Assembly: GCF_026153205.1 (NCBI RefSeq)
Contig: NZ_JAPFBW010000025.1
Location: 1 to 64,000, forward strand
Direction of reading: 5' to 3'
Length of the DNA: 64,000 bases
From: Aquabacterium sp. A7-Y
GTDB lineage: Bacteria; Pseudomonadota; Gammaproteobacteria; Burkholderiales; Burkholderiaceae_C
The translations under genes were made by a program, and so were the position numbers. The notes under the pieces were generated by a model. That model was not told the DNA's origin and ran no database searches. It saw nothing but the letters and a program-made list of their open reading frames with translations. Below, one piece after another: positions 53,363 through 63,454 of this stretch (its first letter is position 1; every line of letters starts with the position of its first letter).

Positions 53363-54208
53363 ATGCGTGATGTGAAGCCTGTGTCGGAAAGCCCGACCAC
53401 CGCCCGGCCCCGAGCAGGCACCGGGGCCCTGGCCGCCGGCGCGCTGGTGCTGGCCGCCGCACTGGCCGGCTGCTCGTCGACGCCGAAAGACGAGACGGCC
53501 GGCATGTCGACCGACAAATTGTATGCAGAGGCCAAGGACGAGGCAGCCGCCGGCAACTACGAGCGCGCCATCAAGTTCTACGAGCGGCTGGAGGGCCGCG
53601 CCGCCGGCACCCTGCTGTCACAACAGGCGCAGCTCGAGCTCGCCTACCTCTACTACCGCACCAACGAGAAGGCGCAGGCGCTGGCGACCATCGATCGTTT
53701 CGTCAAGCTGCACCCCAGCAGCCCGGCGATGGACTACGCGCTCTACCTGCGCGGCGTCGTGAACTTCAACGACAACCTGGGGCTGTTCGGCAAGCTGTCG
53801 CGCCAGGACCTCTCGGAGCGCGACCAGCAGGCCTCCAAGGACGCCTTCCAGGCCTTCAAGCAGCTGGTCGAGCAGTTTCCGAACTCGACCTACACACCCG
53901 ATGCGCGCGTGCGCATGAACTACATCGTCAACGCGCTGGCGGCCTACGAGGTCCACGTGGCACGCTACTACTACCGGCGTGGCGCCTACCTCGCGGCCGC
54001 CAATCGGGCCCAGCAGACGGTGCAGGACCACCAGCAGTCGCCCTCGCTGGAGGAAGCGCTCTACCTGATGGCGCGCAGCTACGATCGGCTGGGCCTGACC
54101 CAGTTGCGTGACGATGCCGAGCGCGTGCTGCGCACCAGCTTCCCCGACAGCGCCTACCTCAAGGGCGGCACCCGGGGCGAGGACAAGCCCTGGTGGCAGC
54201 TCTGGTGA
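53363..54208 (+). CDS. bamD: Outer membrane assembly lipoprotein BamD
   Basis: BamD is the essential lipoprotein partner of BamA. The 281-residue product has a lipobox LAGC (Cys37) after a long n-region. Five TPR-like repeats include LYAEAKDEAAAGNYERAIKFY, QAQLELAYLYYRTNEKAQAL, FPNSTYTPDARVRMNYIVN and EEALYLMARSYDRLGL. The ATG at 53363 is the best start; codons upstream are unlike the family. A TATAAA hexamer (53306-53311) about 50 bases upstream may be its -10 and overlaps the rluD start. It converges on the helicase gene. Confidence 0.94.
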   Translation: MRDVKPVSESPTTARPRAGTGALAAGALVLAAALAGCSSTPKDETAGMSTDKLYAEAKDEAAAGNYERAIKFYERLEGRAAGTLLSQQAQLELAYLYYRTNEKAQALATIDRFVKLHPSSPAMDYALYLRGVVNFNDNLGLFGKLSRQDLSERDQQASKDAFQAFKQLVEQFPNSTYTPDARVRMNYIVNALAAYEVHVARYYYRRGAYLAAANRAQQTVQDHQQSPSLEEALYLMARSYDRLGLTQLRDDAERVLRTSFPDSAYLKGGTRGEDKPWWQLW

Positions 54209-54223
54209 AGCACCGGGCGCCGC

Positions 54224-56312
54224 TCAGGCGGACGGCTGCGACAGCGCGCGGAGCTCGGCGAGCCACCCGACCGCCTCGGCCTCCGTATTGAGCCGTGTCA
54301 TCGGCGGCAAGGCGGCCAGCAGGCGCCGGCCGTAGCCCATGCTGACCAGCCGGGGGTCGCACACCACCAGCAGCCCACGATCGTTTTCGGTGCGGATCAG
54401 GCGCCCGGCGCCCTGCTTCAGCGCCACGGCCGCCTCGGGCACGAAGTACTCGTTGAAGGCGTTGCGGCCTTCGGCCTCCAGGCGCTTGACGCGCGCCTCG
54501 ACCAGCGGGTCGTTGGGCGGCGGGAAGGGCAGCTTGTCGATCACCACGCACTGCAGCGCCTCGCCGGGGACGTCGATGCCCTCCCAGAAACTCTGCGACC
54601 CGACCAGCACCGAGCGCGGCTGCGCCAGGAACTGCTGCATCAGCTGACGCTTGGGCGCCGTGCCCTGCACCAGCACCGCGATGCCGGCCCCGCTGTGCTC
54701 GAACTCGGCCTGCAGCTCCTGGCCGATCTGCTGCAAGGCCCGCAAGGTGGTGGTCAGCACGAAAGTGCGGCCGTCCAGCGACTGCGCCAGCCGCGCCGCC
54801 AGTCGCGCCACCGAGACCGGATGGCCGGGCTCGTTGGGCCGCGGGAACACACGCGGCACGTACACGCGAGCATGTTCGGGATAGTCGAAGGGGCTGCCCA
54901 CACGCAGCGTCACCGCGTCGTCGAGCCCGGTCGGCTCGGTGAACCAGCGCAGCTTCTCGTCGGCCCCCAGCGTCGCGGAGGTGAAGATCCAGGCCTTGGG
55001 GTGGCTCTCCAGCTGCTCGCGCATCGCCTCGCGGATGTCCAGCGGCGACTCCACCAGGCGGGCCTGTTGCGGGCCGATGTCGATCCAGCGCACCTTGCCC
55101 GGCGCGGACTCGACCGCGAAGGTCGCAGCGCGGGCCGAGAGCTGGCGAGCCCGTTCCTGCAGCTTGGGAAAGTCGGGCGCGATCTCGCTGACCGTGGCCA
55201 GCGCCTCACAGGCTTCGCGCGAGCGCTCGCCCAGGGCCTGCAGCGCCGCGACGAACTCGGGCCGCTCGCCGCGTTCCTGCCAGCGCAGCTTGACGATGCC
55301 GCGCACCTCGCGCAGCGGCCCGGCAGCGGCCAGCCGCAGATCGCGTGCGGCGCGGTCGCAGGCGCCGGCGAGCTCCGACCACGGCGCCAGGCCGCGCGCA
55401 TGCTGCAGCCCGGCGGCCAGCAGGTCGCGCGAGAAGTCGATCACCTGCCCGGTCGCGAGCGTCGCGCCGAGGAACTGCACGCCGGCCTCGGCCAGCTGGT
55501 GCGCCTCGTCGAAGATCACCGCATCGGCACTCGGCAGCAACTCGGCGATGCCGGTCTCGCGCAGTGCGAGATCGGCAAAAAAACAAGTGGTGGTTGACCA
55601 CCACGACATCGGCCGCGAGCGCTTCGCGGCGCGCCTTCATCACATGGCAGCTGCGGTAGCTGGGGCACTCCGAGCCCAGGCAGTTGTCGCGCGTGGAGGT
55701 CACCAGCGGGATCACCGGCGAGCGGTCGTCCAGGCCTTCGAGCTCGGCCAGGTCGCCGCTGCGGGTCGCCTGCGACCACTGCTCGATCTTGGCCAGCGTG
55801 CGCACCGCCCAGCGGTCGGGCAAGGCACTGGCGTGGCGCGCCTGCTCCAGGCGGTGCAGGCAGAGATAGCTGCCGCGGCCCTTCAGCAAGGCCAGCTGCA
55901 CCGGCACCTGCAAGGCATCCCGCACATGCGGCAGGTCACGCAGGAACAACTGGTCCTGCAGGCTCTTGGTCGCGGTGCTGACCAGCACCCGCCCCTCGCC
56001 CAGCAGCGCCGGCACCAGGTAGGCGAAGGTCTTGCCGACGCCGGTGCCGGCCTCCGCCACGATGGGCCGGCGTGCCTCGATGGCGCGCGCGATCTCCATC
56101 GCCAACTCGGTCTGCGGCGGGCGCTCCAGGTAGTCGGGATCGGCCTGCGACAGGGCGCCACCGGGTGCGAAGGCGTCCAGCACGGCCCGCACCAGCTCAC
56201 CGTCGGCAGGGGCCGGGCGCGCCTCGGCCTCGCTGTCGTCGCGGCCCGACTCGGCGCGCTCCAGCTGGGCCAGGAAGTCGTCTTCCGGCAGCCCGGAGTC
56301 GGTGTCGTTCAT
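54224..56312 (-). pseudogene. DinG/YoaA-type ATP-dependent DNA helicase, frameshifted
   Basis: This is an XPD-like superfamily 2 helicase with an iron-sulfur cluster. The reading frame breaks at a run of seven A (plus strand 55577-55583). The 5' part (56312 to about 55584) has Walker A AEAGTGVGKTFAY and the cluster cysteines (YLC, NCLGSEC, SC), and reaches VVNHHLFF. The 3' part continues in another frame with ADLALRETG, the DEAH box FDEAHQL and helicase motifs V-VI (SQSFWEGIDVPGE, QGAGRLIRTENDRG). Removing one A restores an uninterrupted product of 695 residues, normal for the family. It may be a sequencing error, a real mutation or slippage. Confidence 0.88.
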
Positions 56313-56322
56313 CCGCGCGCGC

Positions 56323-56535
56323 TCAGGCAGGTTCTTGAGGACTCAGCTGCGTTTCCAGCCGCACGATCTGGTCGCGCAGTAGCAGGCGGCGCTTCTTGAG
56401 GCGTCGCAGCGACAGCTCGTCCAGCGGTCGCTGGCCTTCGGTCTGGTCGATGAGGTTGTCGAGATCGGCGTGCTCCATGCGCAGCTCGATCAGCCGTCGC
56501 TGAGGCGAGTGCAGGTTTTCGTCCATGGAGGCCAT
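56323..56535 (-). CDS. DUF465/YdcH-like small coiled-coil protein
   Basis: This protein of about 70 residues is highly charged and helical: RRLIELRMEHADLDNLIDQ, then SLRRLKKRRLLLRDQIVRLE. The pattern HxxLDxxI...LKKxKLxLKDxI is that of the YdcH/SlyX-like DUF465 family. Function is unknown. The start may be the ATG at 56535 or the one at 56526. It lies 10 bases before the helicase gene on the same strand and may be co-transcribed. Confidence 0.82.
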   Translation of the reverse strand: MASMDENLHSPQRRLIELRMEHADLDNLIDQTEGQRPLDELSLRRLKKRRLLLRDQIVRLETQLSPQEPA

Positions 56536-56605
56536 CGGTGTCAGTACTCGGCAGGGATTCCGGTCGGGTCGATTATAGTTTTCGCTGTTGCAACACGGCC
56601 CCACC

Positions 56606-57373
56606 ATGAGCTCTCCACCCAAGGGTTACCGCCTGACTGCCGCCACCGGCATCCACCGAGGCGACCGCGCCTACCAGCAGGACCAGGTGGAAGTGCTTGC
56701 CCACCCGCGCGTGAGCGGCTGCCTGCTGGGCATCGTGGCCGACGGCATGGGCGGCAAAAGCGGTGGGCGCAAGGCCTCCGACCAGGTCATCCTGACCGCG
56801 CGGCAGCTGTTCGAGCGTTATGCGCCCTCCAGTGACGATGCCGGCGAGACCCTCAAGCAGCTGGTGCTCGAATCACACCTGATGATCAAGCTCACCGCGA
56901 TCACCGCCGAGGAGGAGCCACACAGCACGGTGGCGGCCTTCCTCGTCAACCCCAACCGCGAAGGCGCGGTGATCCACGCGGGCGACTCGCGCGTCTACCA
57001 CTTCCGCGGCGCCGAGATGCTCAGTCGCACCAAGGACCATTCCTATGTGCAGCGCCTGGTCGACGACGGCCAGATCAGCGAGGAAGAGGCCAACGTGCAC
57101 CCGCAGTCCAATCTGCTGACCGGCTGCCTCGGCACCTTCCAGGACCCGCCGGTCACGCTGCACCACTTCGGCCGCCTGGAGGTGGGCGACAGCCTGCTGG
57201 CCTGCAGCGACGGCCTGTGGCACTACTTCAGCCCGCGTGAACTGGGCGCGATCGTCAACACGCTGCCGCCGCGCGAGGCCAGCGAGATGCTGGTCTCGAA
57301 GGCGCGCCAGCGCGCCCGCGGGGGCGGCGACAACCTCTCGCTGGCGGTGGTCCGGGTCGAGCCGCTGAGCTGA
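56606..57373 (+). CDS. PP2C-family Ser/Thr protein phosphatase
   Basis: This is a metal-dependent protein phosphatase. The 255-residue product has the PP2C motifs in order: RGDRAYQQDQVEV, GIVADGMGGKSGG, AVIHAGDSRVYHFRG, LLACSDGLWHYF and GGDNLSLAVV, with the metal-binding aspartates kept. It is single-domain without a membrane segment or regulatory part. An open frame extends 6 codons upstream from a TTG, but the ATG at 56606 is preferred. A TATAGT hexamer lies at 56574-56579. No partner kinase of the eukaryotic type is nearby; its target is unknown. Confidence 0.92.
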   Translation: MSSPPKGYRLTAATGIHRGDRAYQQDQVEVLAHPRVSGCLLGIVADGMGGKSGGRKASDQVILTARQLFERYAPSSDDAGETLKQLVLESHLMIKLTAITAEEEPHSTVAAFLVNPNREGAVIHAGDSRVYHFRGAEMLSRTKDHSYVQRLVDDGQISEEEANVHPQSNLLTGCLGTFQDPPVTLHHFGRLEVGDSLLACSDGLWHYFSPRELGAIVNTLPPREASEMLVSKARQRARGGGDNLSLAVVRVEPLS

Positions 57374-57565
57374 AGCCGCTGCGACCTCGCGATGAGGCGG
57401 CGCGGCCGGCACCTTGACCCGCCACTGTCAGAACCGGCGTTGAAAAGGCCCCGGTGAGAGCCTAGATTGGACCGCACTGCCGCTCCGGCGCCCCCCGGGC
57501 GGCAGGAGCCGCAGCTTCCGCGCCTGCCCGGCGCCCCCGGCTCCGCCGCCCCTCAAGGAGCCGCC

Positions 57566-59458
57566 ATGTCCTCGACAGCCGCCGCCCCCGGCGATCCCCC
57601 GGCCTGGGAACAGGAAGCGAGGCAGCGCTTCGGCCTGCTGCCCGGCCTCTACCGCAGCCTCATCGTGTCGCCGCGGCAGCCGCCCCCGCTGTGGCAGCAC
57701 GCCCGCATGGCCTATCTCGACAACCCGCTGCCCGCACTGCTCAAGGAACGGCTGTTCCTGCATCTCTCGCGCTTCTGCGAATCGCGCTACTGTGCCGCCC
57801 GGCATGCCGCCTTCCTGCTGGGGCAGGGCCACCCGGCCGGCGACACGACCACCCTGCCGCAAAGCCCCGAGGATGTACGCGCGCTGCTGGCTCGCGCGCC
57901 CTGCAGCGCCGAGGACCTGCAGCAGGCCGCCGCCTGCCTGTCCGCGCAGTCCGGGCTGCTGGACCAGTGGCCGCTTCCCGGCGAGCCCGAGGAACTGGCG
58001 CTGCTCGACCTCGCTGCGGCGGTGTTCACCGACCCGGCCCGCGCGCAGGGCGCGCGCCTGGCCTTGCTGCAGGCCCTGGGTACGCAGCGTCTGCAATGGC
58101 TGCTGACCTTCCTCGCCTTCGTCCGCCACGCGCACTTCTGGAGCCTTCTGCATCCCGAGCTGCCGCTGGAGGACGACGTGATCGCCCTGCTGCGGCAGCA
58201 GCCCGAGCTCGACACCCTGCTGCGCGGCCGCGGCGGCGAACGCGGCGCCCAGCCGCAGCGCCTGCACGCCGAGTCGCTGGAGTTGCAGAGCCTGCGGCAG
58301 CGACGGGCCGAACTCGAGCTCGCCCACCGGGCGCTGCAGGAACGCGACCGCCAGAAGGACGAGTTCCTCGCGATGCTCTCGCACGAGCTGCGCAACCCGC
58401 TCGCGCCGCTGCGCAGCACGCTGGAGCTGCTGCGCCTGAGCGAGCCTGGCTCGCTCGACCCGGCCCCGCTGCACGAGATGCTGGAACGCCAGGTGGACCA
58501 CCTGGTGCACTTGGTCGACGACCTGCTCGACGTGCAGCGCATCAGCCATGGCAAGGTGACCGTGCGCAAGGAAGCGGTCGACCTGCTGCTGGTGGTCAAT
58601 ACCGCGGTGGAGGCCAGCATGCCGCACATCGTCGAGGCCCACCAGCGCCTGCACCTCTCGCTGCTGGCCGCGCCGCTGCGGGTGCTGGGCGACCGGGTGC
58701 GGCTGACCCAGGTCTTGACCAACCTGCTGAACAACGCGGCGCGCCACACCGATGCCGGCGGCGACGTCTGGCTGACGGTGCAGCGCGAAGGCGGCAGCGC
58801 CACGATCTCGGTGCGCGACAGCGGCTGCGGCATCCCCGCGGCCATGCTGCCCCATGTGTTCGACCTGTATGCGCAGGCCGCCAGCCCGGGCAGCGAGAGC
58901 AGCGCCGGCCTGGGCGTGGGCCTGGCCCTGGTGCAGCACCTGGTGCAGCTGCACGGCGGCAGCGTCCAGGCGCGCAGCGAGGGCCCGGGCCGAGGCAGCG
59001 AGTTTCTGGTGCGCCTGCCGCTGGCCCTGCAGGGGCTGCCGCGCGTCTCGTCGTCGGAGGCCCGGGTGTTCTGCGTCACCGCGCGGGTGCTGCTGGTGGA
59101 CGACAACCGCGCCGCCGCCGACCCGGTGGGCGCGCTGCTGCGGCTCATCGGCGCCGAGGTGAGGGTCTGCTACGACGGCGCGTCGGCGCTGCGCACCATC
59201 GAGGACGGTTTCTCGCCCGACGCGGTGGTGATCGACCTCGGCATGCCGGTGATGGACGGCTTCGAACTGGCGCGCCGCCTGCGCGAGCTCGCATGCGGCC
59301 GGGATGCCCTGCTGATCGCACTGACCGGCTGGGGCCACGAGCAGCACAAGCAGATGACCCAGGCGGCCGGCTTCGACCACCACCTCACCAAGCCGATCGA
59401 CATCGCCGCGCTGCAGGCGACCTTGAGCACCATACGCCGCCCCGCGGTTCCCGGCTGA
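57566..59458 (+). CDS. Hybrid histidine kinase/response regulator with AhpD/CMD-like N-terminus
   Basis: This is a soluble hybrid sensor kinase of 630 residues with no membrane segment. The N-terminal 200 residues look like a carboxymuconolactone-decarboxylase/AhpD-type helical domain, with LPALLKERLFLHLSRFCESR and Cys71, Cys76 and His80. A short coiled coil (about 235-265) leads to the kinase: H box with His273 in LSHELRNPLAPLRS, N box LTNLLNNAARHTDAGG, G boxes DSGCGIP and GLGVGLALV. A receiver domain (about 506-628) has Asp512/513, acceptor Asp557 in VIDLGMPVMDGF and Lys609. RBS AAGGAG precedes the ATG at 57566. No cognate output gene is adjacent. The N-terminal assignment is by motif, not search. 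Confidence 0.88.
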   Translation: MSSTAAAPGDPPAWEQEARQRFGLLPGLYRSLIVSPRQPPPLWQHARMAYLDNPLPALLKERLFLHLSRFCESRYCAARHAAFLLGQGHPAGDTTTLPQSPEDVRALLARAPCSAEDLQQAAACLSAQSGLLDQWPLPGEPEELALLDLAAAVFTDPARAQGARLALLQALGTQRLQWLLTFLAFVRHAHFWSLLHPELPLEDDVIALLRQQPELDTLLRGRGGERGAQPQRLHAESLELQSLRQRRAELELAHRALQERDRQKDEFLAMLSHELRNPLAPLRSTLELLRLSEPGSLDPAPLHEMLERQVDHLVHLVDDLLDVQRISHGKVTVRKEAVDLLLVVNTAVEASMPHIVEAHQRLHLSLLAAPLRVLGDRVRLTQVLTNLLNNAARHTDAGGDVWLTVQREGGSATISVRDSGCGIPAAMLPHVFDLYAQAASPGSESSAGLGVGLALVQHLVQLHGGSVQARSEGPGRGSEFLVRLPLALQGLPRVSSSEARVFCVTARVLLVDDNRAAADPVGALLRLIGAEVRVCYDGASALRTIEDGFSPDAVVIDLGMPVMDGFELARRLRELACGRDALLIALTGWGHEQHKQMTQAAGFDHHLTKPIDIAALQATLSTIRRPAVPG

Positions 59459-59464
59459 GATCGT

Positions 59465-60565
59465 TCAGGTCAGGCTGGTATCGACGTTGCGGTGCGCGAG
59501 CGACAGGAACTCGGTGGACTGCATCTCGTGCAGGCGCGAGACCGTGCGCGGGAACTCGTGCGCCAGCGGGCCGTCGGTGTAGAGCTGCTCGGGCGGCACC
59601 TCGGCCGACAGCATCAGCTTGACACGGCGGTCGTAGAGCACGTCCACCAGCCAGGTGAAACGACGCGCCTCCGAGGCCAGGCGCGGCGACATGCGCGGCA
59701 CGTTGGACAGCAGCAGGGTGTGGAACTGCGTTGCCAGCTCCAGGTAGTCGTTCTGCGAACGCGGACCGCCGCACAGGTTCTGGAAGTCGAACCAGACCAC
59801 CCCCCCGGCACGCCGGCGGGCGCGGATCTCGCGGTGTTCGATGTGCAGCAGCGGGTTCTCGTCGCGCGCCTCGGCCAGGCGCTCGAAAGCCTGCAGCATC
59901 GCGGCGTCGGCCTCGCCGCCGAGCGGCGTGTGGTACAGCTGCACCTGTTCCAAGGTGCGGCGACGGTAATCGGTGCCGTTGTCGACGTTGATGACTTCCA
60001 GCTTTTCTTTCAACAGCTCGATCGCGGGCAGGATGCGGTCGCGATGCAGGCCGTTGGGGTAGAGCTCGTCCGGGTGGAAGTTCGAGGTCGTGATGATGCT
60101 GACGCGGTTGTCGAACAGGGCCTGCAGCAGCCGGTGCAGGATCATCGCATCGGTGACGTCCGAAACGTGGAACTCATCGAAGCAGATCAGCCGGTGACGC
60201 CTTGCAATGCGCCGTCCCAGCTCGTCCAAGGGGTCGGACATGCCCTTCAGGTCGGCCAGCTCGCGGTGCACCTCGCGCATGAACTCGTGGAAATGCAGCC
60301 GGGTCTTGCGCAGCACCGGCACGGCGTTGAAAAAGCAGTCCATCAGGAAGCTCTTGCCCCGCCCCACCCCGCCGAACATGTAGACCCCGCGCGGCAGCGG
60401 CGGGCGCCGCAGCAGCTTGGTCAGCGCATTGGAGCGCCGCGCCTTGTAGTCGACCCACTCGTCATAGCAGCGCTGCAGCGCCTCGATGGCGCGCAGCTGC
60501 GCGGGGTCGCTGCGGTAGCCGCGCTCCGCCAGCGTCTGTTCATACAGCTCGGTAACCGTGACCAT
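59465..60565 (-). CDS. zapE: Cell division ATPase ZapE (AFG1-like)
   Basis: ZapE is an AAA+-type ATPase that acts at the Z ring in division under stress. The 366-residue product has Walker A GGVGRGKSFLMD, HFHEFMREVHREL, Walker B LICFDEFHVSDVTDAM and TTSNFHPDELYPNGLHRDRF-like sequence (here with ILPAI after RDR). The ATG at 60565 gives the family start. It converges on the histidine kinase gene (6-base gap). It lies downstream of lpdA, behind a terminator. Confidence 0.94.
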   Translation of the reverse strand: MVTVTELYEQTLAERGYRSDPAQLRAIEALQRCYDEWVDYKARRSNALTKLLRRPPLPRGVYMFGGVGRGKSFLMDCFFNAVPVLRKTRLHFHEFMREVHRELADLKGMSDPLDELGRRIARRHRLICFDEFHVSDVTDAMILHRLLQALFDNRVSIITTSNFHPDELYPNGLHRDRILPAIELLKEKLEVINVDNGTDYRRRTLEQVQLYHTPLGGEADAAMLQAFERLAEARDENPLLHIEHREIRARRRAGGVVWFDFQNLCGGPRSQNDYLELATQFHTLLLSNVPRMSPRLASEARRFTWLVDVLYDRRVKLMLSAEVPPEQLYTDGPLAHEFPRTVSRLHEMQSTEFLSLAHRNVDTSLT

Positions 60566-60593
60566 ACAACCCGTACTTGTCTTGCCGCTCAAG

Positions 60594-60618
60594 AAAAAGG
60601 GCGACCCGCGAGTCGCCC
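60594..60618 (-). terminator. Rho-independent terminator after lpdA
   Basis: On the minus strand a perfect 7-bp stem (GGGCGAC/GTCGCCC, 6-base loop) is followed by TTTTT. It closes the odhA-odhB-lpdA operon. Confidence 0.85.
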
Positions 60619-60647
60619 TCTTCTGCCGCGCATCCTGGTCGGACGCG

Positions 60648-62075
<1,428 letters not shown>

Positions 62076-62085
62076 CACTCGGTCC

Positions 62086-63348
62086 TCAGATGTCGAACAG
62101 CAGGCGGGCCGGGTCTTCCAGCGCTTCCTTCATCGCGACCAGGCCGAGCACGGCTTCTCGGCCGTCGATGATGCGGTGGTCGTAGGACATCGCGAGGTAG
62201 TTGATCGGGCGGATCACGATCTGGCCGTTCTCCACCACCGCGCGGTCCTTGGTGGCGTGCACGCCCAGGATGGCCGACTGCGGCGGGTTGATGATGGGGG
62301 TGGACAGCATGGAGCCGAACACGCCGCCGTTGGAGATCGAGAAGGTGCCGCCGGAGAGGTCTTCCAGGCCCAGCTTGCCGTCCTTGGCTTTCTGGCCGAA
62401 CTCGGAGATCTTCTTCTCGATCTCGGCGAAGGTCATCTGGTCGACGTTGCGCAGGATGGGCACCACCAGACCGCGCGGCGAACCGACCGCGATGCCGATG
62501 TCGAAGTAGCCGTGGTAGACGATGTCGTTGCCGTCCACCGAGGCGTTGAGGATGGGGTACTTCTTCAGCGCATGGACCGCGGCCTTGACGAAAAAGCTCA
62601 TGAAGCCGAGCTTGACGCCGTGCTCCTTCTCGAACTTCTCCTGGAACTTCTTGCGCATCTCCATCACGGGCGCCATGTTCACTTCGTTGAACGTGGTCAG
62701 GATGGCATTGGTGGCCTGCGACTGCAGCAGTCGCTCGGCGACACGGGCGCGCAGACGGCTCATCGGCACCCGCTGCTCCGGACGATCACCCAGGTTGGCA
62801 ACCGGCGCGGAGACCGCCGGCAGCGGCTTGGCCACGGCGGGCGCGGCGGGCACCTGCACCGGTGCGGCCACCGGCGCGGACTTGGCGCCCCCTTCCAGCA
62901 CGCCCAGCACGTCGCCCTTGGTGACGCGGCCGTCCTTGCCGGTGCCCGGCACCGAACCGGCGGCGAGCTGGTTGTCCGCCATCAGCTTGGCGGCCGCCGG
63001 CATCGCGACGCCGGACTTGCTGCCGCCCGCGGGAGCGGCGGCAGCAGCGGGCGCCGGCGCGGCGGCCGCCGCCGGAGCAGCGGCAGGCGCGGCGGCGCCG
63101 GCCTTGCCCTCGGTGTCGATCTTCGCGATCACCTGGTCGGAGGTCACCGTGCCGCCGTCGGCGACAACGATCTCGCCCAGCACGCCGGCCGAGGGCGCCG
63201 GCACTTCCAGCACCACCTTGTCGGTCTCGATCTCGATCAGGATCTCGTCCTGGGCCACGGCCTCGCCGGGCTTCTTCTTCCACTGCAGCAGGGTGGCTTC
63301 GGCCACCGATTCGGAGAGCTGCGGAACCTTGACTTCTACGATTGCCAT
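62086..63348 (-). CDS. odhB: 2-oxoglutarate dehydrogenase E2, dihydrolipoyllysine succinyltransferase
   Basis: E2 moves the succinyl group to CoA in the TCA cycle. The 420-residue product has one lipoyl domain (Lys44 in [11 protein letters not shown]), an Ala/Pro-rich linker and an E3-binding domain ([17 protein letters not shown]). The catalytic domain has [13 protein letters not shown]. It lies between odhA and lpdA in a full E1-E2-E3 operon. Family length is normal. Confidence 0.96.
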   Translation of the reverse strand: MAIVEVKVPQLSESVAEATLLQWKKKPGEAVAQDEILIEIETDKVVLEVPAPSAGVLGEIVVADGGTVTSDQVIAKIDTEGKAGAAAPAAAPAAAAAPAPAAAAAPAGGSKSGVAMPAAAKLMADNQLAAGSVPGTGKDGRVTKGDVLGVLEGGAKSAPVAAPVQVPAAPAVAKPLPAVSAPVANLGDRPEQRVPMSRLRARVAERLLQSQATNAILTTFNEVNMAPVMEMRKKFQEKFEKEHGVKLGFMSFFVKAAVHALKKYPILNASVDGNDIVYHGYFDIGIAVGSPRGLVVPILRNVDQMTFAEIEKKISEFGQKAKDGKLGLEDLSGGTFSISNGGVFGSMLSTPIINPPQSAILGVHATKDRAVVENGQIVIRPINYLAMSYDHRIIDGREAVLGLVAMKEALEDPARLLFDI

Positions 63349-63373
63349 AACGTGTCTTTCGATGTCTGTGGGG

Positions 63374-63445
63374 GCGTCCGGCGGGGCCGCGGGGCGGGCA
63401 TGCGGCCGGACGCGCGCTCAGGGCCGGGCGACGTGGCGCCCGGCC
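63374..63445. other. Two stem-loops in the odhA-odhB gap
   Basis: A 9-bp inverted repeat GCGTCCGGC/GCCGGACGC (63374-63382 and 63405-63413) and a 9-bp stem GGCCGGGCG/CGCCCGGCC (63422-63430 and 63437-63445, 6-base loop) fill most of the 106-base gap. No T run follows, so they look more like RNA-stability or partial-attenuation structures than a terminator. Confidence 0.45.
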
Positions 63446-63454
63446 TGCGCGTGT

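Noticed and set aside
54224-55609. Reading the helicase as two separate genes
   Set aside because: Each half lacks motifs that the other half has, and one base change in a homopolymer joins them into a full family-length protein.
57428-59383. Open frame of 651 codons on the minus strand opposite the hybrid kinase
   Set aside because: Rich in Gln, Ala and Arg without motifs; the plus strand has all kinase and receiver boxes.
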